Shown: positions 38,646-46,352, counted from the first letter of the stretch. The stretch is DNA of 64,000 nucleotides from an uncultured Lachnospiraceae bacterium (GCA_949840915.1 CATKXY010000004.1:1-64000), one strand, 5' to 3'. Program-made: numbers and translations. Notes: generated from the sequence alone by a model not told the origin.

Positions 38646-38665
38646 TGCAATCATATAAGAACAAC
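38641..38665. other. Left attachment site of the cotJC element
   Basis: Shared core TCTGC at 38641-38645 (also at 45438-45442). On the element side, 13 bp after the TC dinucleotide, comes TAAGAACAAC (38656-38665), the exact inverse of the arm at the other end. Left of the core is cotJC sequence. Confidence 0.8.
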
Positions 38666-38670
38666 TCATG

Positions 38671-38692
38671 CTTATCGAGCCTGCTCAATAAG
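38671..38692. repeat. 22-bp dyad between the attachment core and the recombinase gene
   Basis: CTTATCGAGC / GCTCAATAAG, a 10-bp inverted repeat with one mismatch and a 2-bp centre, just after the recombinase stop. No T run follows, so a protein-binding site is more likely than a terminator. Confidence 0.5.
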
Positions 38693-38699
38693 ATTCAGA

Positions 38700-40265
38700 T
38701 TAAAAGTTCCAGTGAATTTCAATCGGAACGTCCCTTGTTCCCGGAATACGTTTGCCGATGGATATATAATCAATCAGCGTTTCCACAATCTCGCGGGTAA
38801 GGTGTTCCAAGTTGGTGTATTGTTCAATCAGTTCGCGGCAATTGTCGCCCGCCGCAATTTTTTCTTCGATTTTAGCTAACTGCTTTTCTCCGTCAGCAAG
38901 AACATGCTCCAAACGGTCGCGTTCTGTGGTAAAGCCTTTTGACATTTCCACATAATCACTTTCGGAAATCAAGCCCTTTACCTTATCCATGTATAGCTCT
39001 CGGATACCTTTTGAATATTCATCAATCTTTTTCTGATAAATAGTTAGGTCAGAGAGCAGGCGGGCTTTTTGCCCTTGCAAGTTGTCGCAAAATTCAATAT
39101 TCTGCTCTAACTCGTCTTTGTCAAGATACTCCGCGGCCAAACGGTTAAGCTCGTCAATTACCGTTCTTTCCAGTCTGTCAACGGAGATAAACGAGCCGAT
39201 ACAAGCGTCTTTTGCTACATGGCGGTTTGAACATTGTAAATAATGTTTGCTGCCACGTTGGGGAGACGTTTTAGAGGAACGCATGGTATAACCGCAGTTA
39301 GCACAGCGGGCTTTTTTTGCGAATAAGCCGATTGTGCCAACATCAAAGGGCTTTGCCCTCTGTGCGACTAATGCTTGTACTCTCTCCCATAATTCCCGGT
39401 CAATAATCGGTTCATGTGTTCCCTCAACGCGATACCATTCTTCTTTAGGACGCGGCTTGTTTTGCTTTGTCTTATAGGACACACTACCGTATTTTCCTTG
39501 AACCATATTGCCGATATAGATTTCATTTGTCAGCATGTCAGAGATAGCAAAGTATTTCCAAAGGGTGCTGTTTTTCGTTTTCGGCTGTTGGTATCGTAAG
39601 CCATGCAGACGCTTATATTCTGTTGGATTTGGTATGCCCCGGTCATTGAGCATACGGGCGATTGCGGTTTTCCCGTAACCTTGTGCAAATAGGGTAAATA
39701 CTTCACGGACAACGACTGCGGCTTCTTCGTCGATTATCAAATGTCCCTTTTGATCGGGGTCTTTCTTGTAACCGTAAAGAGCAAATGCGCCAATGTGAAA
39801 ACCGTTTACCCGTCTGTTTGTTAAAACGCTGCGGATATTTTCAGACATATCCTCTAAATACCATTCATTGACAAGTCCGTTAATTTGGCGGGATTTTTTG
39901 TTTCCTTTGTTAGCGGTATCAGCATTATCAACGATACTGATGAAGCGAATACCCCAAATAGGGAATAGTCCGTGTATGTACTTTTCCACAAGTTCCAGTT
40001 CGCGGGTAAAACGCGATTGTGTCTTACAGAGGATAATATCAAATCTGCGCTGTTCTGCGTCTTTTAACAAACGATTAAATTCCGGTCGGCGGCGGTCAGA
40101 GCCGGTATAGTCGTCATCGCTGTAAATGTTGTAAAGTTCCCACCCCTGTTCCATAGCGTATTGCAGCAGCATAGATTTTTGATTTTGTATGCTGTTGCTG
40201 TCGTCAGTTTCAAATTGCTTGTTTCTATCTTCTTCGGATAAGCGGCAGTAAATAGCTACTTTCAT
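38700..40265 (-). CDS. Large serine recombinase (site-specific integrase/excisionase)
   Basis: About 521 residues. The resolvase catalytic domain begins MKVAIYCRLSEEDRN with the nucleophile Ser10, and continues with the arginines of CKTQSRFTRELE. A recombinase domain follows (GFHIGAFALYGYKKD), then a zinc ribbon (CANCGYTM...CSNRH...C) and a coiled-coil with helical C-terminus (QKARLLSDLTIYQKKIDEY). All usual domains are present, so it is predicted active. ATG 40265 has AAGGAG upstream. The gene lies only 55 bp inside the left attachment core, as expected for the enzyme that recombines these ends. Closest in type to SpoIVCA/TnpX-like recombinases; the assignment is by domain layout. Confidence 0.93.
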   Translation of the reverse strand: MKVAIYCRLSEEDRNKQFETDDSNSIQNQKSMLLQYAMEQGWELYNIYSDDDYTGSDRRRPEFNRLLKDAEQRRFDIILCKTQSRFTRELELVEKYIHGLFPIWGIRFISIVDNADTANKGNKKSRQINGLVNEWYLEDMSENIRSVLTNRRVNGFHIGAFALYGYKKDPDQKGHLIIDEEAAVVVREVFTLFAQGYGKTAIARMLNDRGIPNPTEYKRLHGLRYQQPKTKNSTLWKYFAISDMLTNEIYIGNMVQGKYGSVSYKTKQNKPRPKEEWYRVEGTHEPIIDRELWERVQALVAQRAKPFDVGTIGLFAKKARCANCGYTMRSSKTSPQRGSKHYLQCSNRHVAKDACIGSFISVDRLERTVIDELNRLAAEYLDKDELEQNIEFCDNLQGQKARLLSDLTIYQKKIDEYSKGIRELYMDKVKGLISESDYVEMSKGFTTERDRLEHVLADGEKQLAKIEEKIAAGDNCRELIEQYTNLEHLTREIVETLIDYISIGKRIPGTRDVPIEIHWNF

Positions 40266-40291
40266 GTTCTCATATCTCCTTAGAGACAGGA

Positions 40292-40326
40292 ACAAGCCTC
40301 CTCGTTTATGATTAGAGGGGGCTTGT
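40292..40326 (-). promoter_or_regulatory. Hairpin in the recombinase leader
   Basis: ACAAGCCTCCTC / GAGGGGGCTTGT, a 12-bp stem with a single non-Watson-Crick pair and an 11-nt loop. It lies between the 49-codon ORF and the recombinase start. No T run follows; it could modulate translation or RNA stability. Confidence 0.4.
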
Positions 40327-40328
40327 CA

Positions 40329-40478
40329 TTATCGCCGTACTGCGGCTATTCCCTTATTTTTTTCGATGTTATTGATAAGCTCAATCCATTTTTTTGTGAA
40401 TTGAGTTTTTGAAGTCGTGCTTTCGCCGCTTTTGAAAACACTCCTACAAACACTTTTCGATTTTTCGTTGTTTGCCAT
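40329..40478 (-). CDS. Small basic protein (49 aa) upstream of the recombinase
   Basis: Unrecognised family. The product starts MANNEKSKSVCRSVFKSGES and contains FTKKWIELINNIEKNKG. It is lysine-rich and probably helical at the C-terminus. The ATG at 40478 has a strong AAAGGGGGC site. The gene is 63 bp upstream of the recombinase and in the same direction, so the two are likely co-transcribed. Its size, charge and position would suit an accessory factor such as a recombination directionality factor, but nothing in the sequence proves this. Confidence 0.6.
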   Translation of the reverse strand: MANNEKSKSVCRSVFKSGESTTSKTQFTKKWIELINNIEKNKGIAAVRR

Positions 40479-40508
40479 AATTAGCCCCCTTTCAAGAATG
40501 GCTAATAC

Positions 40509-40538
40509 ACTATATGAAAAGTGGCAAGTCTACTATTA
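40509..40538 (-). promoter_or_regulatory. Candidate promoter for the 49-codon ORF and recombinase, sporulation-type resemblance
   Basis: Minus-strand CATATAGT (40509-40516) and TAATAGT (40532-40538) separated by 15 bp. This partly resembles the sigma-E pattern kmATAtt-N13-15-CATACAnT, with three mismatches. No good sigma-A -35 (TTGACA-like) sits 17 bp above TATAGT. The predicted transcript would start about 23 nt before ATG 40478. The match is weak. Confidence 0.25.
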
Positions 40539-40700
40539 CAACATAAGGGGCTTCAATCGGACGGCTGTTAGCATAGCTCCACGAGAATTCCTCTCTGCTC
40601 CGACTCCTTGTCCGGCTTGCGGTTCACTACACTTGGCGGTAAAAACCCGTGGCTGGATTTGCACCAACGAGATTAGTGCCATGCTCGGCACACAAAGAAA

Positions 40701-40727
40701 CGGCGGCTCTGATAATCAAAGCCGCCG
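40701..40727 (-). terminator. Probable terminator of the ABC-transporter operon
   Basis: 8-bp stem CGGCGGCT / AGCCGCCG, followed on the minus strand by TTTCTTTG. The remainder of the 40479-40838 gap holds the candidate promoter above and no other supported gene. Confidence 0.5.
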
Positions 40728-40838
40728 GAATAGAATAGGCGCGTGAATACATCTGCTTTTCGACGGCTTTTTTCTTATGCCGTCATTTGGCAGACTATAA
40801 CTATTAAATTTGCTTCATAATTGCTTAACACAACTATT

Positions 40839-42650
40839 TTACAATTCGTTGATTGTCTCAGTTACAGAAATATTCCGTATTCGTTTGGCAGGGGTATAGG
40901 TGGCTACCATAGCTGCAAGAACAACAAATAGAAGTATAACTATTAAGGAAAAAATGGGTAAATTCCAAACCGCACTGGGAAAATGTTCTGCAATAAGAAA
41001 ATCAAAAAGCAGTTTGCTTAATGGCAGTCCAACTATACAACCGACAACGCATCCCCAAAAAGAATAGGTAATCGCTTCGGCTGCAATCATTTTTGTGATT
41101 TGACGTTCATCCATACCTACGGCTCGCATAGCTCCATATTGTTTTATTCTTGCGGACACACTCATAGAAATGCTGTTGATAATATTCAGCACGGTAACTA
41201 GAGTGATGATAGCTAAAAATCCATATACACAAAATACAAAGGCCATATAGGTGCCCGATGTGCGCTGTTCTCGTTTGTCACGGAAACTGTAATTATCACC
41301 TACAGCAGTTTGGATGGCGTTGATATTTTCATCGGTTACCTCACTTGTGGTCTGTATCATAACAAGAGAATAGTCCGTTATCCCTGTTAAGCGGACGAAA
41401 GTTTCACTGGACGTAATAAGGGTAATTCTGCCATGTGTTAGACCGTCGTCGCTGAATGGGTCATATTTCAGCAAACCAGCAATTTCAAGGGTTTCATTCC
41501 CTACTAAAATGGTATCCCCAATCTTCCAAGGGCTACTTTGGTCGGAGGTAATCAGGACATAATTGCTGTCTCCATAAACCTTTGATAAGTCGCTTCCTCT
41601 TTTCAAAACACCATCTTTTTTTAGGCAATCCAAATCAAAATCATCATAAGAAATAAGGTCAATGGTACTGGAACGTGTTGTATCTCCATTCATGCCTGCC
41701 AAAACACCAAAAGAACTGCGACGTCCATAAACCTCTTTCACCCCATCCATTCCACGAATTATTTCAACTAAATCTGTGGAAATAGAATCGGCGTTACCAC
41801 TGCTTGAAATGTCAATATCAGAGGCGCTCGCTGATTGGGGCATAAGATAATTGACAAAATCAATCATAACCGAAAAGCTCAAAAGCAGGATTATACTAAG
41901 TGCAAAAGAGCCGGTCATTAGGATTAGATTTTTCTTTGCAGAAACAGCATGATTGATGCCAAGAGCCGTTTCTATTTTTATGAATCGTGTATTTGCTGAA
42001 TGACGGATTGTTTTATCGTTGCCCGCATTTCCTGATACCGCAGAAATAGGAGATACTTTTGAGGCACGCTTAGCGGGAGAACTTGCAGCGATTAGTACGG
42101 TAACAACCCCAACAAGAACACCGCTGAGAATACCAATGAAACTGATACCAAAAAGCGGAATGTTCGAAAATTCTTCTCCTACAAGAAAATGTAAAGCTGC
42201 ACATAATCCCCATGTAACTACAATTCCCAGAACATTACCAATAGGAATCGCTGTTTTACACCAGTTCAGGGCTTCCAGACGTACAAAGCGGATAATCTGC
42301 TGCCTGCTCATACCAATACAGCGCATCATCCCAAAAAATTTTGTTCTTTGGGCTACGCTGCTATTGATACTACTGGAAATCATCAAAACGCCTGCAATTA
42401 GTATCAGCAGGAATAAAACAATAGCAGCGGAAATAAGCGTTTGTCCCATTGAGCTACCAAGTAAATCCCCAATAGTGAAACTTCCATGTTTTCCAACCAA
42501 TCGGCTCTGTTCCATTCTAAATCCCATCTCAGCCATACTGAATATTGCTGTTACCATAAATACAGCAAAGATAATGCAAAGCAGTGTCATACGGTTTTGA
42601 CGTCGGTGTACTTTGGCAGAAATGGGAATTAAGCTAAGATAACTTTTCAT
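40839..42650 (-). CDS. FtsX-like ABC transporter permease
   Basis: About 603 residues with two FtsX-type membrane domains. Each carries the family signature before a helix: [20 protein letters not shown] and [21 protein letters not shown] large external domain lies between them. This layout is used by MacB/LolE/SalY-type exporters that act on peptides or lipoproteins. Next to a two-component system it suggests sensing and removal of an antimicrobial peptide, but the substrate is unknown. ATG 42650 (GGGAGGTG upstream) overlaps the ATPase stop by 4 bp. Confidence 0.85.
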   Translation of the reverse strand: MKSYLSLIPISAKVHRRQNRMTLLCIIFAVFMVTAIFSMAEMGFRMEQSRLVGKHGSFTIGDLLGSSMGQTLISAAIVLFLLILIAGVLMISSSINSSVAQRTKFFGMMRCIGMSRQQIIRFVRLEALNWCKTAIPIGNVLGIVVTWGLCAALHFLVGEEFSNIPLFGISFIGILSGVLVGVVTVLIAASSPAKRASKVSPISAVSGNAGNDKTIRHSANTRFIKIETALGINHAVSAKKNLILMTGSFALSIILLLSFSVMIDFVNYLMPQSASASDIDISSSGNADSISTDLVEIIRGMDGVKEVYGRRSSFGVLAGMNGDTTRSSTIDLISYDDFDLDCLKKDGVLKRGSDLSKVYGDSNYVLITSDQSSPWKIGDTILVGNETLEIAGLLKYDPFSDDGLTHGRITLITSSETFVRLTGITDYSLVMIQTTSEVTDENINAIQTAVGDNYSFRDKREQRTSGTYMAFVFCVYGFLAIITLVTVLNIINSISMSVSARIKQYGAMRAVGMDERQITKMIAAEAITYSFWGCVVGCIVGLPLSKLLFDFLIAEHFPSAVWNLPIFSLIVILLFVVLAAMVATYTPAKRIRNISVTETINEL

Positions 42651-43330
42651 TCGCGGCACCTCCCGAAATCCGTCAACACCCCGTCAGATACTTGTAAAAT
42701 GCGGTCAGCAGTTTGTGCAATACTCCGGCTATGCGTAATCATTATAATAGTCTGTTCGTACTTTTTTGCAGCTTCTTTTAACAAGGCAATTACCTCGCTA
42801 CTGTTTTGGGTATCAAGATTGCCCGTCGGTTCATCAGCAAGAATAAGAGCCGGACGGGTAATTAGCGCACGTCCTATTGCCACACGTTGCTGCTGTCCGC
42901 CGGATAATTGACTAGGTAAATGGTGGCGGCGTTCTTGCAAATTAAGTACCGTAAGCAATTCTTCCAAATGCTGTTTATCAGGTCTTTGGTAATCAAGTAA
43001 CACCGGGAAAATAATATTTTGTTCAACAGTCAACTCAGGAATTAAGTTAAAGCTCTGAAATATAAATCCAATGTTTCTGCGTCGAAAGACAGTCAAATTA
43101 CTATCTTTCATTGAAAAAATATCTTTTCCGTCTATAAACACCTTGCCGGAAGTGGGAGTATCAAGCGCACCTACCATATTTAGAAGTGTGCTTTTACCAG
43201 AGCCTGACTCACCTACGATTGCAACAAACTCGCCTTTTGGAACGGAAAAGCTGGCGTTTCTTAATGCGTGTACGGCAGCTTCGCCACTTCCATAAGTTTT
43301 ACAAATTGATTGAACTTCTAATAAATTCAT
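42647..43330 (-). CDS. ABC transporter ATPase (MacB/LolD type)
   Basis: About 227 residues with Walker [11 protein letters not shown]-loop [13 protein letters not shown], signature [15 protein letters not shown], Walker [13 protein letters not shown] and H-loop THS. Partner of the FtsX-like permease. ATG 43330 has AGAGGTGG upstream; starts further upstream have no site. Confidence 0.93.
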   Translation of the reverse strand: MNLLEVQSICKTYGSGEAAVHALRNASFSVPKGEFVAIVGESGSGKSTLLNMVGALDTPTSGKVFIDGKDIFSMKDSNLTVFRRRNIGFIFQSFNLIPELTVEQNIIFPVLLDYQRPDKQHLEELLTVLNLQERRHHLPSQLSGGQQQRVAIGRALITRPALILADEPTGNLDTQNSSEVIALLKEAAKKYEQTIIMITHSRSIAQTADRILQVSDGVLTDFGRCRE

Positions 43331-43398
43331 AAGATAACCACCTCTTTCTTGATATAGAAAGGTTATCATGTCAATCCTACTGTAAGATGACACTCAGC

Positions 43399-44436
43399 CT
43401 ACAATTTTGTAGGAATTAAAAAATTGATTGTAAAAATGCTTCCTCGGCCTAATTCACTATCAACTTCTATTGCTCCGTTATGTGCTTCAATAATAGACTT
43501 TGCAAGCGGCAGACCAAGACCAATTCCCTGCGTATCTTTAGAAAAACGGCTGCGATAAAATCGTTTGAAAATATGGTGTAAATCTTCCGGGTGAATGCCA
43601 CTTCCATTGTCTTTTACAATGATTTGAACAATGGACGCAAACTGCTTCCACTCAATACAGATAATATCTCCTTTTTTTGTGTGGTCGAAAGCGTTTTTAA
43701 CAATATTACTGATTGCTTCGACAATCCAATTATGGTCGCATAATAAAGAAACCGTATCGTCACCCGACAGATAGATTTTCTTCTCTTCCTGCTCAGCACG
43801 ATATGAAAAGTGTCTTTCAATGCGGTTTATCATCTCCGAAACATTTTCTATTGCTTTTTCTATTACGATTGTTCCGGCGTCAAGTTTTGTGATTTTTAAA
43901 AGGTTCTGTACCAGTATTTCTATACGGTCTAGCTCTTGTTCTGAAAGAACAGTAAACTCTTGAATTGCGGGTAAGTCCTTTGCTTCTTCCTGCAAGATAC
44001 CGTTATATACGTTAAGGGCAGCAAGTGGAGTTTTTAGCTGATGTGAAATATCAGATATAGTACCTTTCAGAAATCTTTTGGCATTTCCTTCATTTTCAGC
44101 ATGAGCGTTCAAAATAGAAACTAAAGAATTTACTTCATGGAACAGTCGATATAATTCACCCTCATCATCACATTCAATACGCGCATTTTGATCACCCGAA
44201 ATATAGTTTTTAATCTGCATGATTGCATTTTCCATAATTTTATTTTGTTTCTTAAAATACCAATATCCAACTGCCAATATAAGAATATCCATGCATAAAG
44301 ATGATACCAGCACATACCATGCTGCATTTTTTAATCCTAACATTATCAATGCAATAGATAGCATAGAAAACACTACAATGAAAAACATTATCCGGTAAAA
44401 TAATAGCTTGATTTTTCTATTTACAAGTATTTTCAT
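43399..44436 (-). CDS. Sensor histidine kinase
   Basis: About 345 residues. Two membrane helices near the N-terminus with almost no external loop, a HAMP-like linker (IKNYISGDQNARIECDDEGE), phospho-acceptor motif SDISHQLKTPLAAL, N box IVKNAFDHTK, and G boxes VKDNGSGIHP and GIGLGLPLAKSI. The short sensor loop resembles intramembrane kinases that work with peptide transporters. GAGGTG precedes ATG 44436. Cognate regulator is the next gene upstream. Confidence 0.9.
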   Translation of the reverse strand: MKILVNRKIKLLFYRIMFFIVVFSMLSIALIMLGLKNAAWYVLVSSLCMDILILAVGYWYFKKQNKIMENAIMQIKNYISGDQNARIECDDEGELYRLFHEVNSLVSILNAHAENEGNAKRFLKGTISDISHQLKTPLAALNVYNGILQEEAKDLPAIQEFTVLSEQELDRIEILVQNLLKITKLDAGTIVIEKAIENVSEMINRIERHFSYRAEQEEKKIYLSGDDTVSLLCDHNWIVEAISNIVKNAFDHTKKGDIICIEWKQFASIVQIIVKDNGSGIHPEDLHHIFKRFYRSRFSKDTQGIGLGLPLAKSIIEAHNGAIEVDSELGRGSIFTINFLIPTKL

Positions 44437-44444
44437 TGCGCACC

Positions 44445-45131
44445 TCAATCCGTTGTATTCCATTTGTACCCCATACGACGAACCGTTATTATTTTTTTCG
44501 GTTCGCCGGGGTTATCTTCGATTTTTGTGCGAAGTCTGCGAATATACACAGTAAGCGTATTACTATCAATATAGTTTTCGTCGCAATCCCAAAGTTTGCT
44601 CAAAATTTGCTCTGGTGAAAGAACAATATTCGCGTTCTCTATGAAAAAGCAAAGCAGTTTATATTCACTTGCCGTTAATTCCAGCAGTTCATTGTTCTTA
44701 TAAACTTCTCTTTTCAATAGATTTATTTTTATTCCATTGGAATCCAATTCGGTATCTGCTTGATTAAAATTATCACTTCGGCGAAGCAAAGCATTTATTC
44801 TTGACAAAAATACTGCTAATTTGAAAGGTTTTGTAATATAATCATCACCGCCTATATCCAGTCCCATTATGATGTTTGTTTCTTCATCAGCCGCAGTAAG
44901 AAACATAATCGGTACCTTTGAGGTTTCTCGGATTTTTTGACATAAATCATAACCAGAACCGTCCGGAAGCGATACGTCTAAAATGACTAAATCGTATTTG
45001 CCATTTATCCATTTTGTTTCCGCTTCAAAGCATGTCCGAGCAATATCCACTTCATATCCCTGTTTCTTAATAGCAAAAGATAAGCCGCTAATTAGACTCA
45101 CATCATCTTCAACAAAGAAAATGTGTTACAT
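44445..45131 (-). pseudogene. OmpR-family response regulator with a stop at codon 2
   Basis: The receiver-plus-winged-helix protein is otherwise intact: phospho-acceptor Asp in YDLVILDVSLPDG, Lys in DDYITKPF, DNA-binding domain with ELTASEYKLLCFF and YIDSNTLTVYIRRLR. The expected start ATG at 45131 (with AAAGGA upstream) is followed at once by TAA, and then in frame by HIFFVEDDV, the first strand with the acidic pocket. The next in-frame standard start is GTG 45101, after that strand, so its product would lack the acidic residues needed for phosphorylation. A rare AUU start at 45122 would rescue it. Sequencing error is possible. Confidence 0.75.
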
Positions 45132-45169
45132 TTACTATCACCGTCCTTTCCTCAAACTATATCCATATA

Positions 45170-45198
45170 ATTGTAATCGGATAGCCGAACAATAGCAA
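45170..45198 (-). promoter_or_regulatory. Promoter of the two-component/ABC operon
   Basis: Minus-strand -35 TTGCTA (45193-45198), 17-bp spacer, -10 TACAAT (45170-45175), about 40 bp before the original response-regulator start. Confidence 0.5.
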
Positions 45199-45287
45199 GT
45201 GTATGGTATGCTTTATTCCTATCCATACTATGATGTGTGTAATCAAATTTTGAAAGAGAGATGAACTATACAATGTAGCTGGGTGAA

Positions 45288-45383
45288 ATGATTATAAAGC
45301 AGAATAAAGAAAAGTTTGATTTTAAGACTTTCGGACAGGCTGTCAAAGCGGAAAGAAAAGCAAAGGGCTTCACAAGCAAACGG
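45288..45383 (+). pseudogene. Truncated XRE-type regulator, N-terminal remnant
   Basis: About 32 codons starting MIIKQNKEKFDFKTFGQAVK and ending KAKGFTSKR. They look like the first helix region of XRE repressors in integrative elements (FxxFGxAxKxxRxxxG). The helix-turn-helix is missing, and the frame then runs through the element end and into cotJC antisense. It suggests the element lost DNA at this end. Confidence 0.5.
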
Positions 45384-45414
45384 GGTAGCATGATTTATAG
45401 GGGTTTCCGGCTTT

Positions 45415-45442
45415 GTTGTTCTTACGCAGTCGTACCATCTGC
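45415..45442. other. Right attachment site of the cotJC element
   Basis: Arm GTTGTTCTTA (45415-45424), a 13-bp spacer, then the core TCTGC (45438-45442) followed by cotJC. The arm is the exact inverse of 38656-38665 and equally far from the TC dinucleotide. Confidence 0.8.
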
Positions 45443-45844
45443 CGCCATATCTTCCACCAGATCCGTGATGATGTCACCTTTCACCTGAAACTCACAGGCA
45501 TTGAAGGGAATGCCCCCGGCAGCCTGAGGCCATACGCCTACGGTATGATCCACATAATATTTGTCGAATCCGCTCTTCTCAATTTCTTCCATGGAGAGAT
45601 TTCTGGTCAGCTGATGCACGATGGCGCCGATCATCTCCAGATGTGCAAGCTCCTCGGTTCCGATGTCTGTGAGAAGACCGGCCACCTCTTTGTAAGGCAT
45701 GGAATAGCGCTGGGACAGATAACGCATACTGGCTGCCAGCTCGCCGTCGGGCCCGCCGAACTGGGAGATGATCACCTGGGCCAGCTTGGCGTTAGGTTCT
45801 TTGATGTTTACGGGAAACTGCAATCTTTTTTCATAACTCCACAT
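45422..45844 (-). pseudogene. cotJC: cotJC, 5' part (truncated by the element)
   Basis: N-terminal 135 codons of the CotJC spore-coat protein, from MWSYEKRLQFPVNIKEPN to LVEDMAA, then five element-encoded codons (DGTTA) and a stop. Predicted di-manganese ligands by analogy with Mn catalases are Glu35 (DGELAA), Glu65 and His68 (TEELAHLEM); the other two ligands are on the 3' part. As it stands the product would be 140 residues and lack half the metal site. ATG 45844 overlaps the cotJB stop by one base. Confidence 0.92.
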
Positions 45845-46098
45845 TATCCACACACTCCTTCCCAGGGCAGCGGCGCTGCGCCCCATCTCCACTCCTGATT
45901 ACTCTCGGCGAGTGACAGCTTCAACGGATAATAAATTCTGGAGAACTCTCTCTCCAGCTGTGTCTTAATGCGGTTGTAATGATTGTAATACTCCATGGCG
46001 TTGGTGTCATAGGGATGGGTATCCAGATAAAGCGCAAGCTCAATCAGCGTAAAATCCAAGATACCGATATCTCTGAGCATCTGTTCCTTATTGTTCAT
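45844..46098 (-). CDS. cotJB: Spore coat protein CotJB
   Basis: 84 residues, starting MNNKEQMLRDIGILDFTLIE, with HPYDTNAMEYYNHYNRIK typical of CotJB. Made in the mother cell and incorporated in the coat with CotJA and CotJC in Bacillus. AAGGAG lies nine bases before ATG 46098, so the longer in-frame extension upstream is not used. Confidence 0.92.
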   Translation of the reverse strand: MNNKEQMLRDIGILDFTLIELALYLDTHPYDTNAMEYYNHYNRIKTQLEREFSRIYYPLKLSLAESNQEWRWGAAPLPWEGVCG

Positions 46099-46265
46099 GA
46101 TACACATCTCCTTCCCGTGAAAGGTTTGTTTAATTCCGGAAAGATTGTGCCGATACAATATGCCTTTTCCAGATCTTCATACATTTTGTCGAAGCGCTGC
46201 CAGGGCACATAAGCCATAGCCACGGGAAACTGTTCACAGTGATCGTCAAACTTGATTTCCTGCAT
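46095..46265 (-). CDS. cotJA: Spore coat-associated protein CotJA
   Basis: 56 residues (MQEIKFDDHCEQFPVAMAYV...). The core PVAMAYVPWQ...YEDLEKAYCIGTIFPELNKPF is the CotJA signature. First gene of cotJA-cotJB-cotJC; it overlaps cotJB by 4 bp. ATG 46265 has GAGAGGAAA upstream. Confidence 0.92.
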   Translation of the reverse strand: MQEIKFDDHCEQFPVAMAYVPWQRFDKMYEDLEKAYCIGTIFPELNKPFTGRRCVS

Positions 46266-46275
46266 GATATTTCCT

Positions 46276-46313
46276 CTCATACTATTCAATTTAGGTTAAT
46301 ATCATAGTATGAG
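46276..46313. repeat. 10-bp inverted repeat upstream of cotJA
   Basis: CTCATACTAT (46276-46285) and ATAGTATGAG (46304-46313), 18 bp apart. On the minus strand each arm contains or mirrors CATACTAT, close to the sigma-E -10 CATACAnT. No clear -35 was found at the usual distance. Probably the cotJ control region. Confidence 0.45.
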
Positions 46314-46352
46314 AAATATTGATATTGGTGCGCAAATCCCTGCAGGCAATTC

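Larger units (their letters stand above)
38641..45437. mobile_element. 6,797-bp serine-recombinase element interrupting cotJC (skin-like)
   Basis: The element contains, right to left: an XRE-regulator remnant, a response regulator with a damaged start, a histidine kinase, an ABC ATPase and permease, a 49-codon ORF and a large serine recombinase next to the left end. Boundaries follow from the split cotJC: both junctions carry TCTGC, and joining the flanks gives one continuous 201-codon cotJC. The cargo genes are visibly more AT-rich than the chromosome around them. There are no conjugation genes, so it is at most a mobilisable or resident integrated element. The layout matches intervening elements in spore genes such as skin in sigK. 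Confidence 0.9.

Noticed and set aside
40417-40746. Plus-strand open frame with a CPACGS motif and WICTNE, possible zinc ribbon or transposase remnant
   Set aside because: No ribosome-binding site, the second cysteine pair is missing, and it runs antisense over the 49-codon ORF, which has a strong ribosome-binding site and fits the recombinase operon.
40762-40784. GACGGC/GCCGTC hairpin with internal T run
   Set aside because: The Ts are in the loop, not after the stem, on either strand; the hairpin at 40701 is the better terminator.
38656-45424. The 10-bp inverted arms as terminal inverted repeats of a classical transposon with a 5-bp target duplication (TCTGC)
   Set aside because: The arms do not abut the duplication but lie 13 bp inside it, symmetric about TC, and the only recombinase is of the serine type. 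Attachment-site halves explain this better.
45288-45488. The whole 66-codon plus-strand frame as a gene
   Set aside because: Only the first 32 codons look like protein; the rest crosses the attachment site and reads antisense through cotJC.
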